NCBI RefSeq assembly: GCF_043235035.1
Contig: NZ_JAZAQF010000086.1
Coordinates: 360,269 to 424,268 of the forward strand
Direction of reading: 5' to 3'
DNA length: 64,000 nt
Origin: CACIAM-69d sp001698445
GTDB taxonomy: Bacteria > Cyanobacteriota > Cyanobacteriia > CACIAM-69d
The position numbers and the translations under genes are program-made. The notes under the pieces were generated by a model. The model did no database searches. It saw only the letters and a program-made list of their open reading frames with translations, and was not told the origin of the DNA. Below, piece after piece: positions 1 through 7,940 of this stretch (within the stretch, counting starts at the first letter, position 1; every line of letters starts with the position of its first letter).

Positions 1-1
1 A

Positions 2-163
2 GAGAATGAGGTGGGCTAGGCGATCGCCGTAGATGTTGACCAGGTTGTCGCGCAGGGCGATCGCGATTTGACCCAGGTGAGGATGGCGTGATTGCCCAGC
101 CAGCGATCGCATCAGTACCGCGTCTTGATCGGTTGAGTTTTGGGCGATCGAGGAGGCTGGCAT
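2..163 (-). CDS. Nucleotidyltransferase-domain protein, 5' end only (cut by window edge)
   Basis: The first 54 codons of a minus-strand gene run off the left edge. From ATG at 163 the frame stays open and reads MPASSIAQNSTDQDA and so on, ending LVNIYGDRLAHLIL. The last stretch looks like the segment just before the GS motif of pol-beta-type nucleotidyltransferases (usually followed by YGS/FGS and a DxD pair), but those catalytic residues lie outside the window. A shorter start (MRSLAG) is possible. It is the last gene of a same-strand cluster with xisI, xisH and an MntA-like gene. A broken copy of its first codons lies at about 1033-1068. Family assignment is inference from a short piece. Confidence 0.5.
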   Translation of the reverse strand, partial: MPASSIAQNSTDQDAVLMRSLAGQSRHPHLGQIAIALRDNLVNIYGDRLAHLIL

Positions 164-183
164 GGTCAACGCTCCAGATTGGG
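142..183. repeat. Left copy of 42-nt direct repeat flanking xisHI
   Basis: Positions 142-183 match 1047-1088 at 37 of 42 bases by eye, in the same orientation. This copy carries the ATG of the truncated NTase gene (CAT at 161-163). It also carries what looks like a shortened remnant of the 3' end of the MntA-like gene on its right. Confidence 0.75.
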
Positions 184-222
184 TGGTTCGGACAGTGCTG
201 AGTGATGGTTCCGACAAGCAGT

Positions 223-561
223 TTAGGAAACAGCAAATTCAGTGATTTGACGGCGATCGCTGGGTTTAAATCCCAGGACAATGCGATTTTTGGGAATTCC
301 TAAGGCGACTAGTTCATCGGCGATTCCTTCTTCTGTTCCATCCTGTTGAATCCAAAGCTTCTGATCGATGATGTCAATGTGTAGGAGCGTGCCATAGATG
401 CGTCGCCCATTGTGCCAGCCGACTTCGACCAGCAGATAATGGTGATTGTGGGTGTCGATGATCGTTTCTAGCTGAATATCGTCACTGGTTCCTAAGAATT
501 CAATGTAGCCATTGAAGATTTTCTGAATGATTGATTGGTCGGTGTCTAAGTTGAAATCCAT
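223..561 (-). CDS. xisI: XisI-family protein
   Basis: This 112-residue protein has the full length and sequence character of the XisI family, named for a factor needed with XisH to excise the fdxN element in Anabaena heterocysts. XisHI pairs are widespread in cyanobacteria without any nearby excision element, so a role here is unknown. The ATG at 561 is preceded by a near-perfect Shine-Dalgarno (AGGAGGTGAT on the minus strand, about 567-577) lying inside the 3' end of xisH. The two frames overlap by 16 nt, consistent with translational coupling. It is part of a cassette flanked by a 42-nt direct repeat. Family assignment is firm; function is not. Confidence 0.9.
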   Translation of the reverse strand: MDFNLDTDQSIIQKIFNGYIEFLGTSDDIQLETIIDTHNHHYLLVEVGWHNGRRIYGTLLHIDIIDQKLWIQQDGTEEGIADELVALGIPKNRIVLGFKPSDRRQITEFAVS

Positions 562-965
562 TGCTTAATCACCTCCTGATTAGGGTCGAATGTCAGCAAG
601 CGAATTAACTTATCTTCCAGCAGTATTTGACCAGCTTCTTCTTCAAAAACAGTTTTATAGACTGAATGAGTGACAGCTAAGTAAAGGGTTCTTTCGGGAG
701 CGTAGCGCAAGAGGAGTCGTTCATAAAGAATAAATTGACCGAGGGCATCTTCTAAATCTTTGATGTCAGAGGCGCGGGTGAAGCTTTTGATTTCAACGGC
801 GATTTTTTCTGTGCCCCGATCGGCTGCAATTAAGCGCTCGGCACCAAGATCAACGAAAAGGTTTTTGCGTGTTAATCGAATCCGAAAGGGATCATGGGTG
901 ATTGTCCAGCCTGCTTTGACTAGAGAATTTTTGACGCAATTATGGAAAATATCTTTGGCGGGCAT
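546..965 (-). CDS. xisH: XisH-family protein (PD-(D/E)xK nuclease-like fold)
   Basis: This 139-residue protein is of standard XisH length. Asp39 (in FVDLGAER) and the Glu58-x-Lys60 triplet (in IAVEIKSF) form a D...ExK arrangement typical of the PD-(D/E)xK nuclease superfamily, to which XisH is generally assigned. In Anabaena, XisH acts with XisI and the recombinase XisF on the fdxN element. No site-specific recombinase is seen in this window, so an excision role is not supported locally. It overlaps xisI and is transcribed ahead of it. It may be a nuclease-containing module moved as a unit, given the flanking repeat. Confidence 0.9.
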   Translation of the reverse strand: MPAKDIFHNCVKNSLVKAGWTITHDPFRIRLTRKNLFVDLGAERLIAADRGTEKIAVEIKSFTRASDIKDLEDALGQFILYERLLLRYAPERTLYLAVTHSVYKTVFEEEAGQILLEDKLIRLLTFDPNQEVIKQWIST

Positions 966-1032
966 GATCGATTTCTTGCTGTGCTGGCTGTAATCGTCAT
1001 TTTTCCTGACGACTAATCTACTTAGTATTTTA

Positions 1033-1068
1033 ATCGGTGAGCTTCTGGGCGATCGGGGAGGTTGGTAT
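1033..1068 (-). pseudogene. Remnant of the 5' end of the NTase gene
   Basis: Read on the minus strand from 1068, the codons give I-P-T-S-P-I-A-Q-K-L-T-D-stop. The intact start at 163 reads M-P-A-S-S-I-A-Q-N-S-T-D-Q. The ATG has become ATA and the frame ends after 12 codons. It lies directly downstream of the MntA-like gene. This suggests that gene was originally followed by the NTase gene now found on the far side of xisHI. Confidence 0.5.
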
Positions 1069-1088
1069 GGTCAACGCTCAAAATTGGG
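1047..1088. repeat. Right copy of 42-nt direct repeat flanking xisHI
   Basis: This is the partner of 142-183, with five mismatches by eye. It covers the last codons of the MntA-like gene and the degenerate start of a second NTase frame. The offset between copies is 905 nt, containing the xisHI cassette. Confidence 0.75.
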
Positions 1089-1428
1089 GTGAACGGTAAA
1101 TCACTCGTGCAGTGTTGAGGATGTTTTGGCGGCGTAACCAGTTGTCACTGCGCTCGATCGCGGCTTTTACCAACAAGTCAACGGGACGGCCGAATAGGGC
1201 CTCTAGTTCATCACGGATTTGCAGGGTTTCGGTGAGTCCCCGTTGAGCGGTGGGCGCAAAGCTGACTAAAACATCGATGTCGCTGTCGGAACGAAAGTCG
1301 TCGCGTAACACTGAGCCAAACAGGGCAAATTCGGTGATCTGCCAGCGATCGCACAGTTCAGCAATACGCTCGATCGGAATTACAATATGGTTTGTCAAAT
1401 TTGTTTGGCGGGCCATACACACTACCAC
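1078..1428 (-). CDS. MntA-like minimal nucleotidyltransferase (possible antitoxin)
   Basis: This 116-residue protein carries the minimal nucleotidyltransferase signature: Gly38-Ser39, then LRDDFRSDSDID with catalytic-type Asp50 and Asp52. Proteins of this type (MNT/MntA) neutralise HEPN toxins (HepT) by attaching AMP to them. The start may be ATG at 1428 or the internal Met5 at 1416. No HepT gene follows; xisH and xisI lie downstream instead, after a remnant of another NTase gene. It is similar to the MntA at 5683-6006, sharing GSVLRDDFR and SDIDV. It may be an orphan antitoxin or pair with a distant partner. Family is sure, role inferred. Confidence 0.8.
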   Translation of the reverse strand: MVVCMARQTNLTNHIVIPIERIAELCDRWQITEFALFGSVLRDDFRSDSDIDVLVSFAPTAQRGLTETLQIRDELEALFGRPVDLLVKAAIERSDNWLRRQNILNTARVIYRSPQF

Positions 1429-1612
1429 TCATTTGCTAGTAACGATTATGAATTTTACAGACAGACCATTGATGAATTAAACTAACCCTTAAAAAGACCA
1501 ACTTTAGCTACCAATATTTTCTAATTCAGACCAATATTTAAACCCTAAAGTTATTGGAGATTTCTTGATTTTTTGTATCCGTTTAATCTTGAAAAATCCT
1601 AATATCTCATTA

Positions 1613-2257
1613 TTAAAGCTCCCACTTATTAATAAAGCCACCCAGAATCTCAATGCTTCCATCTTCTGGAATGCGATTCCACTCATAGATATTGAGATCT
1701 TTAGCATGATTGAAAGCTGGAGGAATAGCAGACATGAGATCTCTAAACATATCAAGATCCAAACGATCCCAAAGCATCATTGCTAAGTGCCATCCTGTTT
1801 TGCCTTCAATTTCCTTACCTTTATATGAAAAATCGCGATGAGCTGCAATTCTATTGCGAATATTAATCAAGTCGTTTTCAACTTGCTTTTTTGCCCTGGA
1901 ATATTCTTTCCATAATTTTTTTGCCACCACTAGATCTTCAGTTGTAATACCTCTCCAATAAGATTTCACATCAATATCATGCACTTCAGCAGACATCACT
2001 GCCACTTGGATTGTATCCATAACTTCAGTTAAAGATCGTAGCTCGATACAGATATACTTTAATAGTAGCTTGCGATTGTATTCATCCTTGCTTTGATTGC
2101 GAATTTCAAGAAGCCTGAGAATATCATCCCAAATATGTCCACCAGCAATTAATGCTGATGTTTTCTCATCTCCTGGAAACCAGGCTGATGGATCGCGTTG
2201 CCAAACTGGATGAAAAACTGAATCTTCAGGAATTAGGCTATTGGAATTACTTTCCAT
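1613..2257 (-). CDS. Hypothetical protein with HEPN-like RNxxxxH motif
   Basis: This 214-residue protein belongs to no family I can name with certainty. Its middle part is helical and charged and contains IRNRIAAHRD, with Arg134 and His140 spaced as in HEPN-type ribonucleases (R-X4-6-H). HEPN proteins are common in toxin-antitoxin and defence loci, and the neighbours here are NTase genes. The gene and its surroundings are clearly more AT-rich than putA next door, which suggests horizontal origin. No signal peptide or membrane segment is evident. It starts at ATG 2257. The HEPN assignment rests on a single motif and is tentative. Confidence 0.6.
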   Translation of the reverse strand: MESNSNSLIPEDSVFHPVWQRDPSAWFPGDEKTSALIAGGHIWDDILRLLEIRNQSKDEYNRKLLLKYICIELRSLTEVMDTIQVAVMSAEVHDIDVKSYWRGITTEDLVVAKKLWKEYSRAKKQVENDLINIRNRIAAHRDFSYKGKEIEGKTGWHLAMMLWDRLDLDMFRDLMSAIPPAFNHAKDLNIYEWNRIPEDGSIEILGGFINKWEL

Positions 2258-2472
2258 GAGCTTAAGAATTACTATGTTGAAGCTTTAGTTTACTGAAGTG
2301 AACAAGCTACTAGGTTAGTACTTTGACCTCATGCTAAAAAATTGGCGTAAAGACCTGAAAAAGAAGTTTAGGGCAAGCTTCGATCATCACAGTGAAAAAA
2401 CAGTAAGGGTGCATGGCTAGTCTAAATCTAATGTACAGCCGCGCACCCTCCTGTGGCTCTTACCGATCGCCC

Positions 2473-5400
2473 CTATTCAAACCCCTCGACCGGTGCAAAA
2501 CCTTGGCGCTGGACGTTTTCCGTCACCACACGCGGCTCCAGGAATTGCAACAGATAGTCCGGGCCGCCCGCCTTCGAGCCAACCCCCGAGAGCTTGAACC
2601 CGCCGAACGGTTGCCGCGCCACGATCGCCCCCGTAATGTTCCGGTTGATATATAAGTTACCCACCTCGAACTCCCGGGCCGCCCGATCGATGTGTGACGG
2701 CGTGCGCGAATAGAGACCCCCCGTGAGAGCAAATTGCGTTCCGTTGGCGATCGCCAGCGCCTGCTCGAACGTCTCCGCCTTGATCACTGCCAACACCGGC
2801 CCAAAGATCTCCTCCTGGGCGATCGCCGCCGTTGGGGGCACATCGCGGAACACCGTCGGCCCCACAAAATAGCCACCCTCGGGGGCTGGCAGCTCGATCG
2901 CCAGGGTCGATTCCGCCTTGCCCTTGGCGATGTAGTCGCGGATGCGAGCCTGGGACGTGCCATCAATCACCGGCCCCACCTTGACGCTCGGATCATCCGC
3001 CGGGCCGATGTTCAGGGACTTGACCGCCTCGACCAGCCGCTCCACAAACGCCTCGTAAATCGGCGCAAGCACGATCGCCCGGGAGCAAGCGGAGCACTTT
3101 TGGCCGCTGTAGCCAAAGGCCGAATCCACCACGCCCTGCACCGCCTGATCCAGGTCGGCGCTCTCATCCACGACGATCGCATTTTTGCCGCCCATCTCCG
3201 CGATTACCCGCTTCAGGTGCTTCTGACCCGGTTGCAAAATCGCCGCGTTGGCATAGATCCAGCAGCCCACTTCCTGGGAGCCGGTGAAAACGATCGTGTG
3301 CACATCCGGGTGCTTGACCATGTGCGCCCCCGCCGTCGAGCCACGCGCCGGGACGTATTGCAGCACGCCATCGGGAATGCCCGCTTCCACCAGAATTTCA
3401 ATGAATTTGGCGGCGATCACCGAGGAGGTTTCGGCGGGTTTCAGGATCGTGCAATTGCCCGTCACCAGCGAAGCCACGGTCATGCCCACCGGGATCGCCA
3501 GGGGGAAATTCCAGGGCGAAATCACCAATGTGATTCCCTTCGGTTGGTAGTGGTAGCGGTTGGTTTCGCCAGGATAGTCGTAGGCCGTGCCCGCCTCTAG
3601 CCGCTCCATTTCGTCGGCATAGTAGCGGCAAAAGTCGATCGCCTCGGACACTTCGGGATCCGCTTGGCGCAAGGCTTTGCCCACTTCTAAGCAAACCCAA
3701 GCCGACAACTCCGCCCGCCGCGCTTCCATCAGGTCAGCCGCTTTTCGCAGGATCGCCGCCCGTTCCTTGGCCGGTGTGGCTTTCCAGGCCGGGAAGGCCG
3801 CCTTGGCCGCCGCGATCGCCTCGTCGGCCTGCTCAATGCTGGCTAGGCCAACCTTGCCGATCAGCTCCTGGGGCTTCGAGGGATTTTCCGAGGCGATCGT
3901 TTCGCTGGTTTCCACCCGCCGACCGGCAATCAACGGCCGGTAAAGCTGGCCCAACTGAGACCTCACCTGGGCGATCGCCGCCAGGGCCGGATCGCGCAAA
4001 TTCTGCCGCGAATAATCCGTATCCGGCGCATTGGCGAAGGGAACCACCGTTTCATAGACCGCATCATTGGGCTGCGGCGCGGCGGCCAACTCGTTTAGTT
4101 CCCGCTCCCCGAGGCTGCTTTGGCGCAAAAACGACGAATTGGCCGTGTTCTCCAGCAGCCGCCGAATCAAGTACGCCATGCCGGGGATCAAGTCGCCGTA
4201 GGGGCAATAGACCCGCACCCGATAGCCCTTGTCCGCCAAGGTTTTTCCCAGTTTGTCCGCCATGCCGTACAGCACTTGCAGCTCAAAGGCCCGCCGGGGC
4301 GCACCCACCTTTTCCGCCACTGCGATCGCCTTCGCGGCCGATCGAGCATTGTGGGTTCCCAGCGCCGCATACAAGTGAGCATGATTTTCCAGCAGCAACT
4401 GGGTCATCGCTTCGTAGTTGGCATCCGTCGCCGCCTTGTCATTAAACACCGGCTGCGGCCAATCCTTTTGCACCGATTGGATCGTTTCCTGATCCCAATA
4501 GGCTCCCTTCACCAGCCGCACGGTCACGGGTGTGCCGCGCTCCTTCGCCCAGGCCACCACGCCCTGCAAATCGGCGTAGGAATCGCGCAAATAGGCTTGC
4601 AGCGTCAGCCCAATATCGGTGCGATCGCGGAACTCCGGCTCCATCAACACCGCTTTCAACGCCGCCAACGTCGCATCCTTATATTTGTATTGCTCCATGT
4701 CGAAGTGCACCGCCGCGCCCAATTCCTTGGCCCGCCGCAGCAACACCCGCGCCCGATCGGCCGTTTTCGCCTGGGATCCCGCCACGTCCAGCGGGTCAAA
4801 CTGGGAATAGAACGCCGTCAGCTTCACGGACACTTGCACCTTGGGCAGGGGCTGACCGTCCGCCTCGTCGATCTGGGCGATCGTCGGCCAGCGCTGGGCC
4901 GCCGTCGCCAACTGCGCCATCAAATCCAAATAGCGATCGAGGTACTGCTGGGCCTCCACTTCCGTAATCACCGCCTCGCCAAGCAGATCGACGGTGAAGG
5001 CCATTTTGTCCTTCCGCAACCGCTCGATCGTGCGGATGGCCTGGGCGATCGTCTCGCCGGAAATATACTTTTGCGCCAGCGTCTTAATCGCCGTACTCAC
5101 CGTCGTGGCCGCCACCTGACCGGGCATTGAACCGGGATCGGAAAAATTCAGCAAATTTTTCAGCAAATCCGGCAGTTCCACCTCTTCAGTGGTCAAATAT
5201 TCCCGCAGGTGGGCGGCAATTTCGGGGTTCGATTGCAACGCGGGCAGACAGTCAATGAACCGAAACAATTGCACCTTCAAGCCGGGATTGCTCATGGTCC
5301 AATCCATCAGCTTGTCATCAAGCTTCATCTGGTCGCGCATTTGGGCCAGGAAGCCTTTTTTCGTTTGGGTGGCTTGAATCAGTTCACGGGCGATCGATTG

Positions 5401-5481
5401 GGTGCGGTCTTCGTAAGAATTGGGGACAGTTGCAACCACGGTGTGCGAGCCTCTCAAAGCGTTCCGGTGCTTATCTTCCAT
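2473..5481 (-). CDS. putA: Bifunctional proline dehydrogenase / L-glutamate-gamma-semialdehyde dehydrogenase
   Basis: This 1002-residue enzyme oxidises proline to glutamate in two steps using FAD and NAD+. The proline dehydrogenase barrel spans roughly residues 80-460, with VRLVKGAYWDQE at about 321-332 and GTHNARS at about 375-381. The aldehyde dehydrogenase part spans about 510-990, with ISPWNFPLAIP, Glu762 in AEMGGKNA, and catalytic Cys796 in GQKCSACSR. The N-terminal ribbon-helix-helix DNA-binding domain of E. coli PutA is absent, so it should be an enzyme only, not an autorepressor. It is transcribed divergently from the mntA-hepT pair and surrounded by accessory genes. It opposes proA, found at 35.6 kb. 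Confidence 0.95.
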   Translation of the reverse strand: MEDKHRNALRGSHTVVATVPNSYEDRTQSIARELIQATQTKKGFLAQMRDQMKLDDKLMDWTMSNPGLKVQLFRFIDCLPALQSNPEIAAHLREYLTTEEVELPDLLKNLLNFSDPGSMPGQVAATTVSTAIKTLAQKYISGETIAQAIRTIERLRKDKMAFTVDLLGEAVITEVEAQQYLDRYLDLMAQLATAAQRWPTIAQIDEADGQPLPKVQVSVKLTAFYSQFDPLDVAGSQAKTADRARVLLRRAKELGAAVHFDMEQYKYKDATLAALKAVLMEPEFRDRTDIGLTLQAYLRDSYADLQGVVAWAKERGTPVTVRLVKGAYWDQETIQSVQKDWPQPVFNDKAATDANYEAMTQLLLENHAHLYAALGTHNARSAAKAIAVAEKVGAPRRAFELQVLYGMADKLGKTLADKGYRVRVYCPYGDLIPGMAYLIRRLLENTANSSFLRQSSLGERELNELAAAPQPNDAVYETVVPFANAPDTDYSRQNLRDPALAAIAQVRSQLGQLYRPLIAGRRVETSETIASENPSKPQELIGKVGLASIEQADEAIAAAKAAFPAWKATPAKERAAILRKAADLMEARRAELSAWVCLEVGKALRQADPEVSEAIDFCRYYADEMERLEAGTAYDYPGETNRYHYQPKGITLVISPWNFPLAIPVGMTVASLVTGNCTILKPAETSSVIAAKFIEILVEAGIPDGVLQYVPARGSTAGAHMVKHPDVHTIVFTGSQEVGCWIYANAAILQPGQKHLKRVIAEMGGKNAIVVDESADLDQAVQGVVDSAFGYSGQKCSACSRAIVLAPIYEAFVERLVEAVKSLNIGPADDPSVKVGPVIDGTSQARIRDYIAKGKAESTLAIELPAPEGGYFVGPTVFRDVPPTAAIAQEEIFGPVLAVIKAETFEQALAIANGTQFALTGGLYSRTPSHIDRAAREFEVGNLYINRNITGAIVARQPFGGFKLSGVGSKAGGPDYLLQFLEPRVVTENVQRQGFAPVEGFE

Positions 5482-5682
5482 TCTAGGAAGTCCAGCGGAC
5501 GGTGCTTAAAGCGACAGCAAGGGCCCACGGGGCGATCGTCCAAATCGATCGCGATGCGTGAATGGGCAGACCTTTTAATTCAGCCTTCAAGGATTAAGTC
5601 TGAGGCTAACGAATGGTTGGATCGAGTAGCTGGTATAACGGACTATATCGCTGAACCCTCAAGCCACCGGCCAGGCAAAGGT

Positions 5683-6006
5683 ATGTTGAAGCAGCCGTTG
5701 AAGATTCAGATTCCTCAGCAGGCACTGATCGCCTTTTGCCAAAAATGGCAGATTCAAGAGTTTTCGTTTTTTGGGTCTGTTCTACGAGACGACTTTCGAC
5801 CAGACAGTGATATTGATGTCATGGTCAGTTTTGAGGACAGTTCAACTTGGGGAATTTTAGAACTAGTTCAAATGAAGCGTGAACTGCAGACATTGCTAGG
5901 ACGCGAGGTTGATTTGTTGACCAAAAAATCAATTGAGCAAAGCCACAACTGGATTCGCCGAAAAGAAATTCTAGAAACAGCCCAAGTTGCTTATGTCGCG
6001 GGATAG
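5683..6006 (+). CDS. mntA: Type VII antitoxin MntA (minimal nucleotidyltransferase)
   Basis: This 107-residue protein is cognate to the HepT that follows. Gly31-Ser32 and Asp43-x-Asp45 (GSVLRDDFRPDSDID) form the NTase active site. In the characterised Shewanella pair, MntA poly-AMPylates a tyrosine next to the HepT active site and so blocks the toxin. I chose ATG 5683 because the frame upstream of it has no family similarity and would run back over the putA promoter. The 3' end overlaps hepT by 14 nt, typical of these coupled pairs. Assignment is firm from both motif and context. Confidence 0.9.
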   Translation: MLKQPLKIQIPQQALIAFCQKWQIQEFSFFGSVLRDDFRPDSDIDVMVSFEDSSTWGILELVQMKRELQTLLGREVDLLTKKSIEQSHNWIRRKEILETAQVAYVAG

Positions 6007-6334
6007 TGCATCACTGATTGATATTGTCCAAGCAGGGCAATTGATTTTACAGTTTGCTCAAGGACTCGATCGTGATCAGTTAAAGTCAGATTTGCGAACA
6101 CAATCTGCAATTCTGTACCAGATTGCAATCATGGGAGAGGCAACAAAACGATTATCTCGCGAGTTTCGAGCACAACATCCAGAAGTGCCATGGGATGATA
6201 TGGCCGGAATGCGAGATATCGTTGCTCATCAATATGATCGAATTGATTTAGATATTGTTTGGCAAGTCATTGAACGCAATATTCCTCAGTTACTCAGTAT
6301 GCTAATCAACTTGCTACCGAGTCAGAATGAATAA
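5993..6334 (+). CDS. hepT: Type VII toxin HepT (HEPN ribonuclease)
   Basis: This 113-residue HEPN-domain protein contains MRDIVAHQYD, that is Arg74-X4-His79-X-Tyr81, the RX4HXY signature of HepT. Arg and His form the ribonuclease centre; the tyrosine is the residue AMPylated by MntA in the studied system. ATG 5993 is used; a TTG two codons earlier is also in frame. It lies directly behind mntA with overlapping frames. A full-length and motif-complete toxin next to a motif-complete antitoxin suggests a working module. Confidence 0.9.
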   Translation: MSRDSASLIDIVQAGQLILQFAQGLDRDQLKSDLRTQSAILYQIAIMGEATKRLSREFRAQHPEVPWDDMAGMRDIVAHQYDRIDLDIVWQVIERNIPQLLSMLINLLPSQNE

Positions 6335-6341
6335 TCAGACA

Positions 6342-6560
6342 TTACTGATATTTTCGAGCTAAGTAATTTGTATAACTTCCAGAATCAACAGTTGCATTAA
6401 GCTCTGGCAATTTAGCGATCCCTCTCAAGCGCGACAAGCTAGATTGCTTGAAAAGCGATCGGGTTTCCTGTTTCAAGGACTCCAGCAAGAGCTGTACGAG
6501 CTGCCACCGATGATCCAGCGACAGTTGAAGAACTTGAGTTTGTAATTCTTGGAACGTCAT
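6342..6560 (-). CDS. Small antitoxin-like protein (orphan)
   Basis: This 72-residue protein starts MTFQELQTQVLQLSLDHRWQ and ends SGSYTNYLARKYQ, a layout seen in many small cyanobacterial addiction-module antitoxins (helical N-terminus, variable tail that binds a toxin). No toxin frame follows on the same strand: the next thing downstream is the convergent 3' end of hepT, 7 nt away. It may be a leftover of a degraded module, or act on a toxin elsewhere. Family call is by general resemblance. Confidence 0.6.
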   Translation of the reverse strand: MTFQELQTQVLQLSLDHRWQLVQLLLESLKQETRSLFKQSSLSRLRGIAKLPELNATVDSGSYTNYLARKYQ

Positions 6561-6602
6561 AATCTTGCAGTTGTATACGATTTATCCATTGTATAAAATT
6601 CT

Positions 6603-6899
6603 ATGATGTCGAAGCGAATTATGGGAGTGAACTTCAATGAGGATCACTTGATTTTGGCGTTAGAGGATGGGCGAGTTCTATCAGTTCCGATCGCCTGGTA
6701 TCCTCGATTGGTTTACGGCATAGAAGCAGAGTGCCAAAATTTTCAAATCAGCGGTGCAGGTTTTGGCATTCACTGGCCAGAACTCGATGAAGATATTGGC
6801 ATTGCGGGTCTATTGCTAGGCAAAAAATCTTCTGAAAGTCCAGAATCATTTCAGCGATGGCTGGCAAGGCGATCGGCTACGGCTCATTCTTCAACGTAA
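6603..6899 (+). CDS. DUF2442 domain protein
   Basis: This 98-residue protein has the core VNFNEDHLILALEDGRVLSVPIAWYPRL and the downstream GFGIHWPELDEDIGIAGLLLG typical of DUF2442. Members often sit beside DUF4160 proteins in what look like toxin-antitoxin-type pairs; no DUF4160 partner is visible here. The start may be ATG 6603 or the next Met at codon 2 or 7. It is divergent from the orphan antitoxin-like gene with a 42-nt gap. The biochemical function of the family is unknown to me. Confidence 0.8.
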   Translation: MMSKRIMGVNFNEDHLILALEDGRVLSVPIAWYPRLVYGIEAECQNFQISGAGFGIHWPELDEDIGIAGLLLGKKSSESPESFQRWLARRSATAHSST

Positions 6900-6979
6900 A
6901 CCGTTGGGAGTGATGGCGACCATTACGGTCTTGATTGGCTATCCTTAAGTCAACACTCCATAGCCAATTACTCAAAATC

Positions 6980-7210
6980 ATGCCCAAACTGCCAATTATT
7001 CAGCCCGATCGCGCCTACAGCTTTGCGGATTATTTCAAGCTCAACTTTGCGCCCCAAGATATCTTGAGCTATTTCAATGTCGCGCTCGATCGACAACTGC
7101 TAACGCTTCCTAGCTATTCAGGAGAACTCGATCGCCTGGGGGATTTAAAGTCACGCATCCTAGAAAGCCTGCCGCGCATCAGCTTGAATGCAACAATCAC
7201 CCGTTCCTGA
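6980..7210 (+). CDS. Short hypothetical protein
   Basis: I do not recognise this 76-residue product. From ATG 6980 it reads MPKLPIIQPDRAYSFADYFK and so on. The phrase 'QPDRxYxFxDYF' is reminiscent of the N-terminus of longer cyanobacterial proteins, so this could be a truncated gene. No domain, membrane segment or signal peptide is evident. An upstream in-frame start at 6935 would add 15 residues without recognisable sequence. It lies in the accessory region behind DUF2442. Confidence 0.45.
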   Translation: MPKLPIIQPDRAYSFADYFKLNFAPQDILSYFNVALDRQLLTLPSYSGELDRLGDLKSRILESLPRISLNATITRS

Positions 7211-7311
7211 AACATGATCAAACTGCTTCAGTACGGGCTGTAGGTGTACATTGCCCACCCTACTAATTGGGCAATACTTGTCTCGCAAAATTATGAATTG
7301 CTTTACATGTG

Positions 7312-7506
7312 CTACTTCAGCTTGCCAGCAATCTTCTTGACTATTTTTTCTAGTATCTTAAATTGATCCTCCAATTTATCCAATCGTTCTTCTAGTTCAA
7401 GGAGGTGTTCTTTTAGATCATCTCCTTCCTGTTGCGTCTCTACCGGCTGTTGCTGTAGATATTGAGAATATAGATCTTCAGCGTCTTGCTCTGGCAGTTC
7501 ATTCAT
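7312..7506 (-). CDS. Small acidic coiled-coil protein
   Basis: This 64-residue protein has an acidic, Gln-rich first half followed by a clear heptad pattern from about residue 28 (DDLKEHLLELEERLDKLEDQ) to the end, ending in a basic tail KKIAGKLK. That predicts a short coiled coil, perhaps a dimeric partner of a larger protein. I recognise no family, and no obvious partner is next to it. Confidence 0.5.
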   Translation of the reverse strand: MNELPEQDAEDLYSQYLQQQPVETQQEGDDLKEHLLELEERLDKLEDQFKILEKIVKKIAGKLK

Positions 7507-7940
7507 GCTTATTTGCCTGAATTTCTAAATACACTTTTGAAGTGCTAACTCTGAATACCGTATCATGCAGTTTCAAGCAATGATAGATATCTTATGCTTT
7601 CTTCAAAATCTGATTTTCGATAGTTTGTAGCAGTCTGTGAGTTGAGCAATACTAAACCCACGGAATGTCAACCCCTAAAGCCGCTAAAGTGCCGATACGA
7701 TGAGGGACAAGGGCGCGATCGCACCGAAGTAGTTGTTTCCCAGCGGCTATTCCCTTGGCTCAACCAATTTCCTTGTCAGTTAAAGCCGGAGTGAATTCCA
7801 TGACCGCCACCCCGATCGAGCTATCCGAGTCTTCCAGAGATCGCACCCTTAAATATTAGTCATCCCACAACGACCCAGACTGACGCTCAATTTAATCAAT
7901 TCAATTTATTATTCATGTTAATCAATTCAAATTATCATTC
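7507..7940. other. Intergenic region with duplicated start-site segment
   Basis: I see no gene here beyond a meaningless 19-codon frame at 7801. The right end holds an imperfect tandem duplication of about 26 nt (7894-7919 and 7920-7943): AATCAATTCAA followed by TTAT and TATTCATG-like sequence, so that a second ATG-bearing copy sits just ahead of the thioesterase start. Confidence 0.5.

Noticed and set aside
2734..5130. Long frames opposite putA
   Set aside because: They are antisense shadows of a GC-rich gene, with His/Arg-rich products and no family.
5209..5682. Upstream extension of mntA overlapping putA
   Set aside because: It runs antisense through the putA 5' end and lacks family similarity; ATG 5683 gives the usual MntA length.
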